A DNA stretch of 64,000 nucleotides from Virgibacillus_F necropolis_A (GTDB taxonomy: Bacteria; Bacillota; Bacilli; Bacillales; Amphibacillaceae): contig NZ_CP084992.1 in assembly GCF_044793635.1 (NCBI RefSeq), positions 3,348,001-3,412,000 of the forward strand, in the 5' to 3' direction. Under the pieces are notes generated by a model. The model searched no databases, was not told the origin of the DNA, and saw nothing but the letters and a program-made list of their open reading frames with translations. Of this stretch, positions 29,171 to 38,845 are shown piece by piece. The position numbers and the translations under genes are program-made. The first letter of the stretch is position 1, and each line of letters begins with the position of its first letter.

Positions 29171-30346
29171 TTAGTTCAACTCTTTTAAAATTTCATTATA
29201 CAATCTTTCAAGATGTATTCTTTCATCTATGTTTGTACTTATATCTTTTAACTTGTCAAAAGCTTCAACTATTGTCATTGTGTTATCAATTCTTTCTTTT
29301 ATTTCTCTAGCCTTTGATCTGGTTTCTGAACCAAGCTTTTGAGTAGAATTTAAAACCTTCTGAAAAATAAAATAGATAGAATCATCGGTTAGCGAGGTAG
29401 AGAGTTTTACATTTTTTATTAAGTTCATAGTGATTTCGCGAATTTCCCTTATTTTTGTAGTGTTGCTTAATTTTCTACTAATATTTTCAATACCATTGCT
29501 ATGATTGATTTGAAAAACACTATCACTTAAACCACTGAATGACTTACCATTTTTATCTTCTAATGTATACCTAAGTTCTAATGAAAAAGTACCTTCTCTA
29601 ATTTCATTGTTTGAGGTATACATACCAAAGTGTAAGTTACCAACATTAGCAATACGAATGGGATCGTTCTGTTTAAAGAAAATACTTATTTCTGAATCAG
29701 TTAAATGTGCTTCCTGCAAGCATATCGAAGTGTTATATTCTTTAGCATAATGATGCAAGGAGTATAATGTAAGGTAAAGTGCAAGGTTATTATCATAGTT
29801 ATTGTATCTGGTTGACGTTAGACCACGGAGTAACATTTTATTTTCTTTTTTTAGAAATCTATACTGTCTTTTAGTTTCAGGTAATTCGTCTATTAACTTA
29901 CTAATGTTATCATTAAGAAGGTCTGTATAAGAGTTTTTAATGCAAAATTTAGAAAACCTCCCCATTTCAAAGAGACTATCTAAAAAATCATATGTGAAAT
30001 CATATATTCCTGTACCATTGAACGGCTCACCGTATTCTTCATTTTTAAATCTTAAAATTATTTCCTTTTCATCTGTGAGCCCAACATATTCTATATCTTT
30101 TAGGGCTTCAGTGAAATCCATTTTAACGTCGCTTATTTTCTCAAAGGCTTTTAACAAGTCGTCCGATCCGTCTACCAACACTTCGTCTGTAGATTCACCA
30201 AATGTATTCAATGGGAAAGAGTCTAAAATTTCAAGGTCTATTTTACGGTCCTTTCTTATTAAAGAATTTAGTTTTTCAACCTTTACTCTTTCGTTTGTTA
30301 TGTTGCCAAATACCTTTAATTGAGAAATATGATTATTCAATAACAT
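29171..30346 (-). CDS. uncharacterised 391-aa protein in defence-like island
   Basis: I do not recognise this protein. It is soluble-looking and mixed alpha/beta, with no membrane segment or obvious catalytic motif. The middle section has a run of strand-like segments (LRYTLEDKNGKSFSGLSDS), and the C-terminal 100 residues look helical and charged (ARELKERIDNT-like region, LKDISTNIDERIHLERLYNEI). The ATG at 30346 follows AAGGAG. It is divergent from the nuclease-DUF2075 gene (157 bp between starts), so the two may share control. Its position among restriction-like genes suggests a defence or anti-phage role, without direct evidence. Confidence 0.75.
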   Translation of the reverse strand: MLLNNHISQLKVFGNITNERVKVEKLNSLIRKDRKIDLEILDSFPLNTFGESTDEVLVDGSDDLLKAFEKISDVKMDFTEALKDIEYVGLTDEKEIILRFKNEEYGEPFNGTGIYDFTYDFLDSLFEMGRFSKFCIKNSYTDLLNDNISKLIDELPETKRQYRFLKKENKMLLRGLTSTRYNNYDNNLALYLTLYSLHHYAKEYNTSICLQEAHLTDSEISIFFKQNDPIRIANVGNLHFGMYTSNNEIREGTFSLELRYTLEDKNGKSFSGLSDSVFQINHSNGIENISRKLSNTTKIREIREITMNLIKNVKLSTSLTDDSIYFIFQKVLNSTQKLGSETRSKAREIKERIDNTMTIVEAFDKLKDISTNIDERIHLERLYNEILKELN

Positions 30347-30502
30347 CCGCTCCTTGGTAGTATAATATAACTAGATATAGTATGATATATTCTAATAACT
30401 TTGTCAATTAGCACTATTTAGGTTAAATTTAGTTAACTAAATTTCATTTACAAATTTGTAAAGATAAATAATAATAGAAGAAGAAATTCTGGGGGTATTA
30501 TA

Positions 30503-32446
30503 TTGATTATATACGAGGCCACAAAAGTAGAATTCCTACAAGATGTTTTTCGAGATGAGTTAACTAATAATATTATCAACAACTATAAAGCTAGAATTGG
30601 AAATGTAAACAAAGCTGAAGTTAGGTCTTGGGATAACTCTATGCAATATATGTATAGGGTTCTTATGGATAGTGAAATACCAGAAGATGCTGGTGTGGCA
30701 ATAGAATTTAAGATTCCATATACTTCACGTAGAGTTGATTTTCTGATTTCAGGGAAACAGTCTGATCAGGATTCTGTTGTGATCATTGAATTAAAACAGT
30801 GGGACATGGTAGAGAAGATTGTTGGTAAAGAAGCCATTGTGAAAACACCGATGCGAAATGGTCTAATTGAAACCACACACCCATCCTACCAAGCATGGTC
30901 TTATGCATCTCTGATTAAAGATTATAATGAAACTGTGCAAAATGAAAATATTAATTTATATCCTTGTGCATATTTACATAACTACATTTTAAATGATAAG
31001 GAAGATGCACTAACAGATAGTGTATATACCTACTACATAGACCAAGCACCGGTTTTTGCTAAAGGAAATGCGGGAAAGCTGAGAGAATTTATTAGACGAC
31101 ATATCAAATACGGTGATAACAAGGAAAACATATATAAAATAGAAAAAGGAAAAATAAGGCCATCCAAATCGCTGCAAGATACTTTAAATGCAATGTTAAA
31201 AGGTAATCAGGAATTCATTATGATTGATGATCAGAAAGTCGTTTATGAAAATGCATTACAACTAGCAAGTGATGCTGTACGTACGAATACAAATCAAGTT
31301 CTTGTAGTTGAAGGTGGCCCAGGTACAGGTAAATCAGTATTACCAGTTAATCTATTAGTAGAACTTACATCCAGAAGTTTAGTAACACAATATGTAACAA
31401 AAAACTCTGCCCCACGAAATGTTTACGCAAATAAATTAAAACAGGATTACAAGAAAACCCAGATTGATAACTTGTTTAAAGGTTCAGGTAGCTATGTGGA
31501 TGCTCCCAAAGATGAGTTTGATGTACTAGTAGTTGATGAGGCGCACCGTTTAAATGAGAAATCGGGATTATTTCAAAACCTGGGTGAAAATCAAATTAAA
31601 GAACTTATTCATGCATCTAAAACTACCATTTTCTTTATTGATGAACATCAAAAAGTAACAATGAAGGATATAGGGAATATGGATTTGATTGAACAATTTA
31701 CAAAAGAAACTGGTGGGACCCTCCATAAGATGAAACTAGAATCGCAGTTCAGGTGCAATGGTTCCGACGGCTATCTAGCATGGCTTGATGATGTTCTTAA
31801 GATAAGAGAAACAGCAAATGTTGATTCAATGGGAAAAGATTATGATTTTAGGGTTTATGAAGATCCAAATGAACTTCGGGCTGAAATTGAGCGATTAAAT
31901 GGAGAGAATAATAAATCGAGATTAGTTGCCGGTTATTGCTGGGAGTGGAAGAAAGCTGACAGACCAAATTCAGAAGCTCATGACATTGTCATTCCGGAAT
32001 ATGATTTTAGTATAAGTTGGAATCTCGATAACACAAATACGTGGGCAATTGACGACTCTTCGGTGGAAGAGGCCGGATGTATACATACGTGCCAAGGGCT
32101 GGAATTTGATTATGTCGGAGTTATAATTGGTGATGATTTAATTTATAGGAACGAGTCTGTTAATACTGATCACACTAAACGAGCCAAAAGTGACCAATCC
32201 TTAAAAGGAATAAAAAAGATGTTTAAAGAAGATCCCGACCGCGCAGGAAAGCTTGCAGATGATATTATACGTAACACCTATCGTACCCTTATGACTCGAG
32301 GGCAAAAAGGTTGTTTCATCTATTGTACTGATAAAGAACTAGAGAAGTATTTTAAACAAAGGCTAGAGAATATAAGTAGCCAATACGTTTCTTCTGAATT
32401 CTTTACTAGGGATTTGAGAGTTGCGGAGGATGAGGTTGAATATTAA
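30503..32446 (+). CDS. nuclease-like domain fused to DUF2075 (Schlafen/SF1-like) helicase
   Basis: This 647-aa protein begins at TTG 30503 after TCTGGGGG. Residues about 65-100 carry a PD-(D/E)xK-like signature (EFK, Asp79 in RRVDF, then IIELKQW with Glu96 and Lys98). The DUF2075 ATPase follows with Walker A GGPGTGKS (271-278), Walker B VVDEAHRL, FFIDEHQKV, a Gln/Arg-containing LESQFRCNG, CIHTCQGLEFDYVGVI, and a C-terminal RTLMTRGQKG. This nuclease plus superfamily-1-like helicase layout is common in predicted single-gene defence systems. It should act on DNA in the cytoplasm, but biochemical activity is not established from sequence. Confidence 0.85.
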   Translation: MIIYEATKVEFLQDVFRDELTNNIINNYKARIGNVNKAEVRSWDNSMQYMYRVLMDSEIPEDAGVAIEFKIPYTSRRVDFLISGKQSDQDSVVIIELKQWDMVEKIVGKEAIVKTPMRNGLIETTHPSYQAWSYASLIKDYNETVQNENINLYPCAYLHNYILNDKEDALTDSVYTYYIDQAPVFAKGNAGKLREFIRRHIKYGDNKENIYKIEKGKIRPSKSLQDTLNAMLKGNQEFIMIDDQKVVYENALQLASDAVRTNTNQVLVVEGGPGTGKSVLPVNLLVELTSRSLVTQYVTKNSAPRNVYANKLKQDYKKTQIDNLFKGSGSYVDAPKDEFDVLVVDEAHRLNEKSGLFQNLGENQIKELIHASKTTIFFIDEHQKVTMKDIGNMDLIEQFTKETGGTLHKMKLESQFRCNGSDGYLAWLDDVLKIRETANVDSMGKDYDFRVYEDPNELRAEIERLNGENNKSRLVAGYCWEWKKADRPNSEAHDIVIPEYDFSISWNLDNTNTWAIDDSSVEEAGCIHTCQGLEFDYVGVIIGDDLIYRNESVNTDHTKRAKSDQSLKGIKKMFKEDPDRAGKLADDIIRNTYRTLMTRGQKGCFIYCTDKELEKYFKQRLENISSQYVSSEFFTRDLRVAEDEVEY

Positions 32447-32523
32447 TTTGTTGCAATAAACTTAGCACTACTTAACCATTGTGTGCATGCCAACATGTTT
32501 GGGGCGTCTCCTATATTAGTAAA

Positions 32524-32580
32524 AGCCATAGTGTACAGGAAGTTGATTGAAACTTGTACATTATGGCTATTTCTATTTTT
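32524..32580. terminator. bidirectional terminator hairpin
   Basis: AGCCATAGTGTACAGGAAGTT pairs almost fully with AACTTGTACATTATGGCT and is followed by TTTCTATTTTT. It separates the DUF2075 gene from the convergent sigma-factor gene. Confidence 0.75.
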
Positions 32581-32592
32581 CGTAGTTACTTT

Positions 32593-33129
32593 TTATTCCT
32601 GCAAGGCCTCCAGGATCTGCTCCCGAACTTCACTATTCCTCAACTTTTTCCGAACCTGCTTTGACCAGCCCTTCACAGTATCGACGGTGGTATTTTCTTG
32701 AATGGCAAGATCCTTTAATGGCATACCTTCAATCACGGCATAATAAAGCCATTTCCATTGATTTGCTGTTAACTGGGATTTAACTTGTTTACAAAATAAA
32801 GGGTTGTCCAATAAAGTAGGATTGTCCAGACTTGAGGATGGAGTTGCAGCTATTTCTGTAGTATTTTTTTGAAGATATGTTTGAATTTTTTCTGTGAAAC
32901 GGCTTTGTTTGCGGAGTAGATCAATAAGGCGGTTGCGGATTGTGTAGTTAAAATAGGTAGATAGCGGTCCTTTGTCAGGATTGTAGGTTTCATAAGCATT
33001 CCACATGGCACAGAGACCTTCCTGAAAGTATTCCTGGTGTGGGTCATGAAGGTTCAGTTTATGAATCTGGTAATGAATACGTCGCTCGTTTTGCTGGAAA
33101 ATTTCTTCGAATGTGTATGGTGTTGTCAT
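32593..33129 (-). CDS. sigma-70 family RNA polymerase sigma factor
   Basis: This 178-aa short sigma factor has region 2 at residues about 10-80 (FQEGLCAMWNAYETYNPDKGPLSTYFNYTIRNRLIDLLRK) and a region 4 HTH at about 125-172 (LKDLAIQENTTVDTVKGWSKQVRKKLR). A Ser/Thr-rich linker joins them. Members like this are encoded by mobile elements and some Bacillus chromosomes (YvrI/SigO-like or phage-type). It is transcribed toward the DUF2075 gene and is just downstream of the XRE gene on the same strand (72 bp), so the two may be one unit. Its target promoter class is unknown. Confidence 0.85.
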   Translation of the reverse strand: MTTPYTFEEIFQQNERRIHYQIHKLNLHDPHQEYFQEGLCAMWNAYETYNPDKGPLSTYFNYTIRNRLIDLLRKQSRFTEKIQTYLQKNTTEIAATPSSSLDNPTLLDNPLFCKQVKSQLTANQWKWLYYAVIEGMPLKDLAIQENTTVDTVKGWSKQVRKKLRNSEVREQILEALQE

Positions 33130-33201
33130 GGTATGACTCCTTTTAGGGTGTGATAAAGGAGGAAGTGTTGGAAGGTGCAGTATAGAAGGTTGGGGACGGG
33201 A

Positions 33202-33444
33202 TTAGGCTTGGTTTTCTTTGTAGAGTTGTTTAATTTCCTCAATAAAATCATTGGGAATATCTAAGATTGCAGCCATTTTTATAAATATAGTAAGTGTTGT
33301 ATCATTTTCGCCACGTTCAATGCGACCAAGGTGATTCGTACTTATATTCATTCTCTCTGCTAGTGTTTCGATAGTGAGTGACTTGTCTTTTCGATATTTT
33401 CTTAGATGCTGTCCTATCAGTTGTTGAAACTGCTTATCCTCCAC
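33202..33444 (-). CDS. XRE-family HTH transcriptional regulator
   Basis: This 80-aa regulator has one Cro/CI-type HTH (LIGQHLRKYRKDKSLTIETLAERMNISTNHLGRIERGE). The frame is open to an ATG at 33501, but GTG at 33444 has GGGGGG six bases upstream and starts directly before the HTH, so it is chosen. A perfect 20-bp palindrome lies about 50-70 bp upstream of this start, fitting autoregulation. It precedes the sigma-factor gene on the minus strand. Confidence 0.85.
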   Translation of the reverse strand: MEDKQFQQLIGQHLRKYRKDKSLTIETLAERMNISTNHLGRIERGENDTTLTIFIKMAAILDIPNDFIEEIKQLYKENQA

Positions 33445-33492
33445 ACGAATCCCCCTTTTCAGAATTATTATCCTTTCAAGGGGGACAAAGGT

Positions 33493-33512
33493 ACACAACA
33501 TATATGTTGTGT
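33493..33512. promoter_or_regulatory. perfect 20-bp palindrome, probable XRE operator
   Basis: ACACAACATATATGTTGTGT is its own reverse complement. It lies in the 443-bp gap between the XRE gene (minus) and the McrB-like gene (plus) and could control one or both. The remainder of the gap is AT-rich, with no other feature I can support. Confidence 0.65.
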
Positions 33513-33887
33513 TTTGTAAAAGTAGAAAATTAATTTTTATTTAAATTAAAAACCGGGCACTTGGACAGTTGAGTATTGTCTATAGTGTCAGGTAATTATG
33601 GTTATTGGTGTATTTGTATGACTTACCATATTTCTACAATTTCCCCTACTTTTCTACTATATATCTGATAGAATATAATTAGGTCTTAATTATTAGAAGA
33701 TTATATATACAATATAGATGGTTTAAGATTTTGAGCATTAAATTTCATATGGAACCTAATGGACTAGGGAATGGAAAACACCTGAAATGCAGATAGAAAA
33801 CAGTAGAAACTTTGAATAAACGGGAATTATAGATTTAAACTAACAGAAGTTAAAGCTGTTGTAATATAGAGTGGAGGAGGTCAACTA

Positions 33888-36143
33888 ATGATACAAACAA
33901 ATAACTTAATTGAGATCAGTAACATAGAAGATTTGACAGTTAGAAGTCAGCGGGTTTTGGATGAAGTCCAGCCTGTGGTTCGCCGGTTGATGGATGCTTT
34001 TATTACTAAATTTGGGGAGTTAGATTCGTCTTTAAAACAGCTGCGTGTTCATACATATGAAAGTTCGTTGAAAACAACTATTTCTGATTCGAAAAACCCT
34101 AAATATGCACATGGAAAACAAAGTTATGGAAAAAAAGCTTTTGTAGAATTGATAAATGAGCATTATTATGAGACACCAATTGTTATTTTAAGAATAGAAA
34201 TTAATTTGCACTTCAAAGAAATTAGACTTTGTATGACGTCAGATTTCTACCCTTTTATGATCTATTCAAGAAGCTCACAAGTGCACGTGCTTAAGCAAAT
34301 GATTCAAGGGATGGATTCTAGTTTAGAGATTTTTACCAACGAGGATAACCGGACAGTTATAGCCCAAGATGAGTTTATTCAAACTGTTAAGGATTATATA
34401 AAGAATAAACGTAGGCCAAGTATATCTTTTGGAAAAGTTCAACCCATTGACGAGGCGACTGTTTCTGTAGATGAAATAGTAGAAGATCTTTGGGCTGTTT
34501 ATCAGAAGCTTGAGCCTGTTCGACTTCTCATGGAAAAAGAAGCAATGATTCATAGCGAAGCAACACAATTTTTAAATGTGTTCAAACGGCATACGGGCCC
34601 GTTTAGTATAACTATGTATTCAAAAAGTTATCAGGTGGTCACTGATGAAGCGTTAAAAAAAGTGAAAACGAATGAATATAAACAGTCCTTTTCTATTTAT
34701 GACAATGATCAGTTAATCTCAACTGGACATTTCCTATATATTTACCGGGAACCGAAAGAAGTAATTGGAGTAATCATGAATAAGAGAGGCCAGATCTACT
34801 CGAATATACGTGACATTGCAAATAGTGATGATATATATGAATGGTACAATAAGAAGTCATTTTTTCACCGAGATAAGTATAATGAACAAAATGAGAATCG
34901 GCAGTACCAGGAAAAGTCGCTTGAGGAATTGAGAAATCATGGGTTTAGATTGAATGACTCTGATGCTTTTTATGTGGGAACGTATGAAAAAGAGAACCAT
35001 GCTTTTACAGAACCAGTTGAAATGATTAAGGAAAGATTAATAACTGCAAGTGCCATTTTTGCAGATATTCGAAACTTCATAACGTTTCCTAAAGAGATAC
35101 AGGAAGTACCTGATAAAAATGATCCCGGTGAAGATGATGAAGTAGAATCGTTTAGCAGTTCGTTTGACTTTGCTAATATTATGGAATTTGTTGAACAAAG
35201 TGGCTTTACGTTTTCATTAGATATTATACGTGACTTTTACTTAAATTTAACAAGTCTTGATGATTAGCATTTTGTTATTTTAAATGGAATATCCGGAACT
35301 GGAAAAACACAGCTTTGTCGAGTCTTTGCTAATGCGGTTTATGGTTTGGACTACAATGAGGATCATCCTTATCTGAAAATCATACCAGTACGTCCGGATT
35401 GGACAGATGGAACCTCCTTATTTGGTTATTATAGTTCCTTTGAAAAGCAATATATGAAAACAGAATTTCTTGACATGCTATTACAGGCCACGAGTGAGAG
35501 AGATAAGCCACACTTTGTTGTTCTTGATGAGATGAATCTTGCTAGGGTGGAGTACTATTTAAGTGATTATTTAAGTGGGGTTGAATCTACTAAGCCGATT
35601 CAGCTTCATAATGTTGAAGGTGTTTCAGACGTTCCAAAGACAATCGAAATTCCACATAATTTTTATTTAGTTGGCACAATTAATACAGACGAGACAACGC
35701 ATAGTATTTCTGATAAGGTACTCGACCGTTCCTTTGTGATGACGTTATCTGATGTAGACTTTGATTCATTTTGGGAAACTCTCGATACAAAAATGAAAGA
35801 TGAGGTAGAAACGGAATGGCATTTCTTGCTTAAGCTTCATGAAGTACTATCTGAGTATGGACTTCACTTTGGTTATCGAACCATGAATGAGATTTTACAC
35901 AAGCTTTATAAGAATAGTCAGCTCCCTGAGGAAGTCAGGATGGGTAAATGGATTGGCTTGGATCGTGTAATAAGTGAAAAAATCCTTCCGAAAATACGTG
36001 GTGATGAACGGATAGACAAATTGCTGTCTCAACTAGATTCTACGTTTTTGGCTCGATTTGGAGAAGATTCAGAATCTCTAAAGCATATTACTCGAATGAG
36101 AAAGGAACTGGACCGATATGGTGCTGCACAATTCTGGAGTTAA
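33888..36143 (+). pseudogene. McrB-like AAA+ GTPase gene interrupted by one in-frame TAG
   Basis: One continuous reading frame of 752 codons is broken only by TAG at 35265-35267. The first part (459 aa) is an unrecognised N-terminal module, probably for DNA or target recognition. Directly after the stop the same frame encodes ILNGISGTGKT (Walker A), VVLDEMNLARVEYYLSDYLSG (McrB-type Walker B) and GTINTDETTHSISDKVLDRSF (McrB signature/sensor). The stop replaces a residue just before the beta-1 strand, where Lys or Gln would need one base change. Translation could restart at 35346, but that lacks Walker A. It is coupled to the McrC-like gene by a 26-bp overlap. It is likely inactive unless read through. 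Confidence 0.88.
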
Positions 36144-37608
36144 TTTTTTTGTGTGGGATCAAGCTATCCAAAGTTGGGTGCCCTTAGAGGAAATGTTTTT
36201 AGAAGAGGCAAAATCTTATCGTTGGTACTGCAAGTCCGATGAGCCCATTCAGCTAACAATGCAAAGTGTTCCGCTTTCTATGACGAAAATACCTGATGGA
36301 TGGGAAGGTGTAATTGAGATACCCTTTCAAAGTGGTATTATTCAATTTGAAATTTGTAAGGGTGAGCAACATAGTAAAGTTGAATGCTATGTTTATCCTG
36401 ATGGTCGAAAAGTAACTCTACAGCAATATGAGAGACTACTACAGGAAGTAATCGAAGAGGCGATGATTTGTTTTCAACAAGGTGGGCTAGAAGTTGATGT
36501 GAGTGCAACGGGATTTGCAAGGAATTGTTCCCTGTTGCAATGGAACTATATTGAGAACAATATTACTCAGTTGCGGAGTATTTTTAGAAAAGTAGAATCT
36601 CATCCGTTACGAGTTTTGCAAAGGAAAGAGGAAATAGTAAGGCGAGAGAGGATCAAACTAATTACTCCTAGTACACTATCTTGGATGGAAAGGTATGGGG
36701 AGAGCTACGGCGGTTCCCCGTCCAGACTGCCAAGTCATCTGAAGTCCACAAGAGTGGAAGAGACCTTTAATGTGTATGAAAATCAAGTAGTATTGGCCCA
36801 ACTGAATGAGCTACATAAACTATTACAGGACTACAGCAAGTCAAATCATTCGGTGATCAAGCAAAAAGCAATTCAATATTCAAATTGGGTTAGCAGATGG
36901 AAAAAATCCGACTTTTTAAATAAGGTAAAACCTCATTTTGGGTCAATCAAGACAACACAAGTTTTCCGTAAGCATCCAGTGTATCGACTATGGTTTCAAT
37001 GGTTCCAAGATTTGTATAACTTTAAGGATATTATCTTTGATATAAAAGACCGATTGCCCTTAAAAGACACCTATGAATTATATGAAATATGGTGTTACAT
37101 GCAGATCGTAAAGTCGCTGCGTGAATTGGATTTATTGCAAGATACAGCAGAAATTTTCACCTATCAAGACGACCATTATTTATTAAGTTTGAGTGAAAAT
37201 AAACAGAGTGTTATTCATCTGATAAATGGGGCAACACTCACGTATCAAAAGATAATTCAAAATAACACCAAGCCGTATTACAGTTACACGCAGCGAATGA
37301 TTCCAGATATTGTGATTGAATATAGGGAATCTTTGTACGTCCTTGATCCCAAATACCGTGTTTCCACAAACCTTTCAACGGCACTTGGAGAAATGCATAA
37401 ATACAGGGATGGAATCTTACACAGAGAATCCGATCAAAAAGCGGTCAAAGAGGTGTATATCCTTACCCCACAAAGAGCTATCATGCCGGAAGAAAAAGAC
37501 TATTATAATAGGGAGTTCCAGCAGAAGTATAAAATGGGTACTTTTTGTTTCACGCCTGGTGGGGATATTGGGGAATTTAATAGGTGGGTAGAAGGGTTGT
37601 TTATTTAA
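36118..37608 (+). CDS. McrC-like DUF2357 / PD-(D/E)xK nuclease subunit
   Basis: This 496-aa protein is the partner of the McrB-like motor. The N-terminal part (about 1-260) resembles DUF2357; the C-terminal nuclease-like part has YELYEIWCYMQIVKSLREL, an acidic residue in MIPDIVIEY and VLDPKYR, giving a D...D-x-K active-site pattern. Together with McrB it would form a modification-dependent (type IV-like) restriction system cutting DNA. The start ATG 36118 lies within the 3' end of the McrB-like frame, with AAAGGA upstream. Because McrB is interrupted, this nuclease may be an orphan now. Confidence 0.85.
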   Translation: MVLHNSGVNFFVWDQAIQSWVPLEEMFLEEAKSYRWYCKSDEPIQLTMQSVPLSMTKIPDGWEGVIEIPFQSGIIQFEICKGEQHSKVECYVYPDGRKVTLQQYERLLQEVIEEAMICFQQGGLEVDVSATGFARNCSLLQWNYIENNITQLRSIFRKVESHPLRVLQRKEEIVRRERIKLITPSTLSWMERYGESYGGSPSRLPSHLKSTRVEETFNVYENQVVLAQLNELHKLLQDYSKSNHSVIKQKAIQYSNWVSRWKKSDFLNKVKPHFGSIKTTQVFRKHPVYRLWFQWFQDLYNFKDIIFDIKDRLPLKDTYELYEIWCYMQIVKSLRELDLLQDTAEIFTYQDDHYLLSLSENKQSVIHLINGATLTYQKIIQNNTKPYYSYTQRMIPDIVIEYRESLYVLDPKYRVSTNLSTALGEMHKYRDGILHRESDQKAVKEVYILTPQRAIMPEEKDYYNREFQQKYKMGTFCFTPGGDIGEFNRWVEGLFI

Positions 37609-37627
37609 ATATAGGAGGGAAATTATT

Positions 37628-37814
37628 TTGACAGGTATGAAAATTCATAAATGAATATGGTAAACGAGAGTTTGGCCATTTAATAGGAGATGAAGTTTTT
37701 CTATTTAGCAAACTGGTCAGATTGTTGGATAAGGATATAACTGTCTTTAGAATTAATTTCCCTAAACAAGACCTATATTTTGAATCTAATATGGATATTT
37801 CACGCATTATTTAA
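37628..37814 (+). pseudogene. frameshifted mini-gene (about 61 aa) after the McrC-like gene
   Basis: A near-perfect ribosome site AGGAGGG (37613-37619) sits 8 bp before TTG 37628, but that frame stops after about ten codons (MTGMKIHK, then TGA at 37652). A +1 shift there opens a frame that continues to TAA at 37812 with protein-like content (EYGKREFGHLIGDEVFLFS, then LDKDITVFRINFPKQDLYFES). I read it as a small gene with one base too many. It lies inside the McrBC-like operon, between the nuclease and the 330-aa gene. Function unknown. Confidence 0.5.
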
Positions 37815-37852
37815 TTGTTGATAACTTTTTTTGTTAAAGGAGGAGAATCTAT

Positions 37853-38845
37853 TTGTTATTAAATAATAATATAAAATTCTCATCATATTTCGAAAGTGGA
37901 GAAGCCTATGGTATATCCTTAAATCAATATATTTCTTTGTTGGATATAATTACTTTTTTTATAAAAAGAAATTATATAGCAAAAGGATTAATTACTAGAA
38001 AAGAATGTGAGTTTAATAAATATATGAATGTAATTACTGGAAAAGATGAAGAAGATAACATATGTTTAGGAATCACCACTGATAAGGCTTTTATAAGTTC
38101 TAATACTATTATTTCAACTAATAGTACACTTCAAAAGGAGACTATTGAACAGGACTTAAAAGAAATCGCAGAAGAGGAATTGGATGTTAAAATCACTGCA
38201 TATTTACACTTTAACTGTCAGTTAATAAAGGAAAGCGGTCCATTTTTGGAAGAATATCATGCTTCAACATCTTCTAGTATAGAGGTGCCTCAGCCCCTAT
38301 TAGGGGAAATAGACAAACAAATCAATTATTACAATGCACAAGTGTTAAGGAGGAGAAATTCATTGGTAATAGAACCAATTTTTAAATCAAGAAATATAAG
38401 CATTGATAAAAACCTCTGTTTTGCATTGTTACCTTTTGATCAGGACAGAATAGATATTTTTGAACAAATAATTTCACCAACTCTGAATGAAAGGTTTTCG
38501 ATTCAGGTCTTAAAAGCAAACGATTTGTTTACAGTTAATGAAATTATGGAAGACATTTGGACTTACATGTGTAAATCTAAATTTTTGATTGCTGATATAA
38601 CTAACAAGAATCCAAATGTTTTCTATGAATTAGGTATTTGTCATACTTTGGGTAAGGAAGTAATTACTATCTGCGAAGAAGGTTCCTTTGCAAATGATTA
38701 TAATGGAAAGTTTCCATTTGATATAGCACATAGAAGAGTGATTTTATATAAAAATACAGGAACAGGCATGATGAAGTTTAAGGATGATTTAATTAATACA
38801 GTTGAATCGCTTTTGTCGGATAATATAAGCGGAATAAAAGAGTAA
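37853..38845 (+). CDS. 330-aa protein with nucleoside-deoxyribosyltransferase/TIR-like C-terminal domain
   Basis: TTG start 37853 follows AAGGAGGAG. The N-terminal about 180 residues are not recognised. The C-terminal part (about 185-325) has the order CFALLPFDQDR, IMEDIWTYMCKSKFLIADITNKNPNVFYELGICHTLGKEVITI, FPFDIAHRRVILY. This is the pattern of Rossmann-like proteins related to nucleoside 2-deoxyribosyltransferases and TIR/SLOG folds found in many defence loci. It could be a nucleotide-sensing or NAD-consuming effector for the upstream McrBC-like genes; that is inference. The TTG start and tight spacing (38 bp after the mini-gene) suggest co-transcription. Confidence 0.7.
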   Translation: MLLNNNIKFSSYFESGEAYGISLNQYISLLDIITFFIKRNYIAKGLITRKECEFNKYMNVITGKDEEDNICLGITTDKAFISSNTIISTNSTLQKETIEQDLKEIAEEELDVKITAYLHFNCQLIKESGPFLEEYHASTSSSIEVPQPLLGEIDKQINYYNAQVLRRRNSLVIEPIFKSRNISIDKNLCFALLPFDQDRIDIFEQIISPTLNERFSIQVLKANDLFTVNEIMEDIWTYMCKSKFLIADITNKNPNVFYELGICHTLGKEVITICEEGSFANDYNGKFPFDIAHRRVILYKNTGTGMMKFKDDLINTVESLLSDNISGIKE

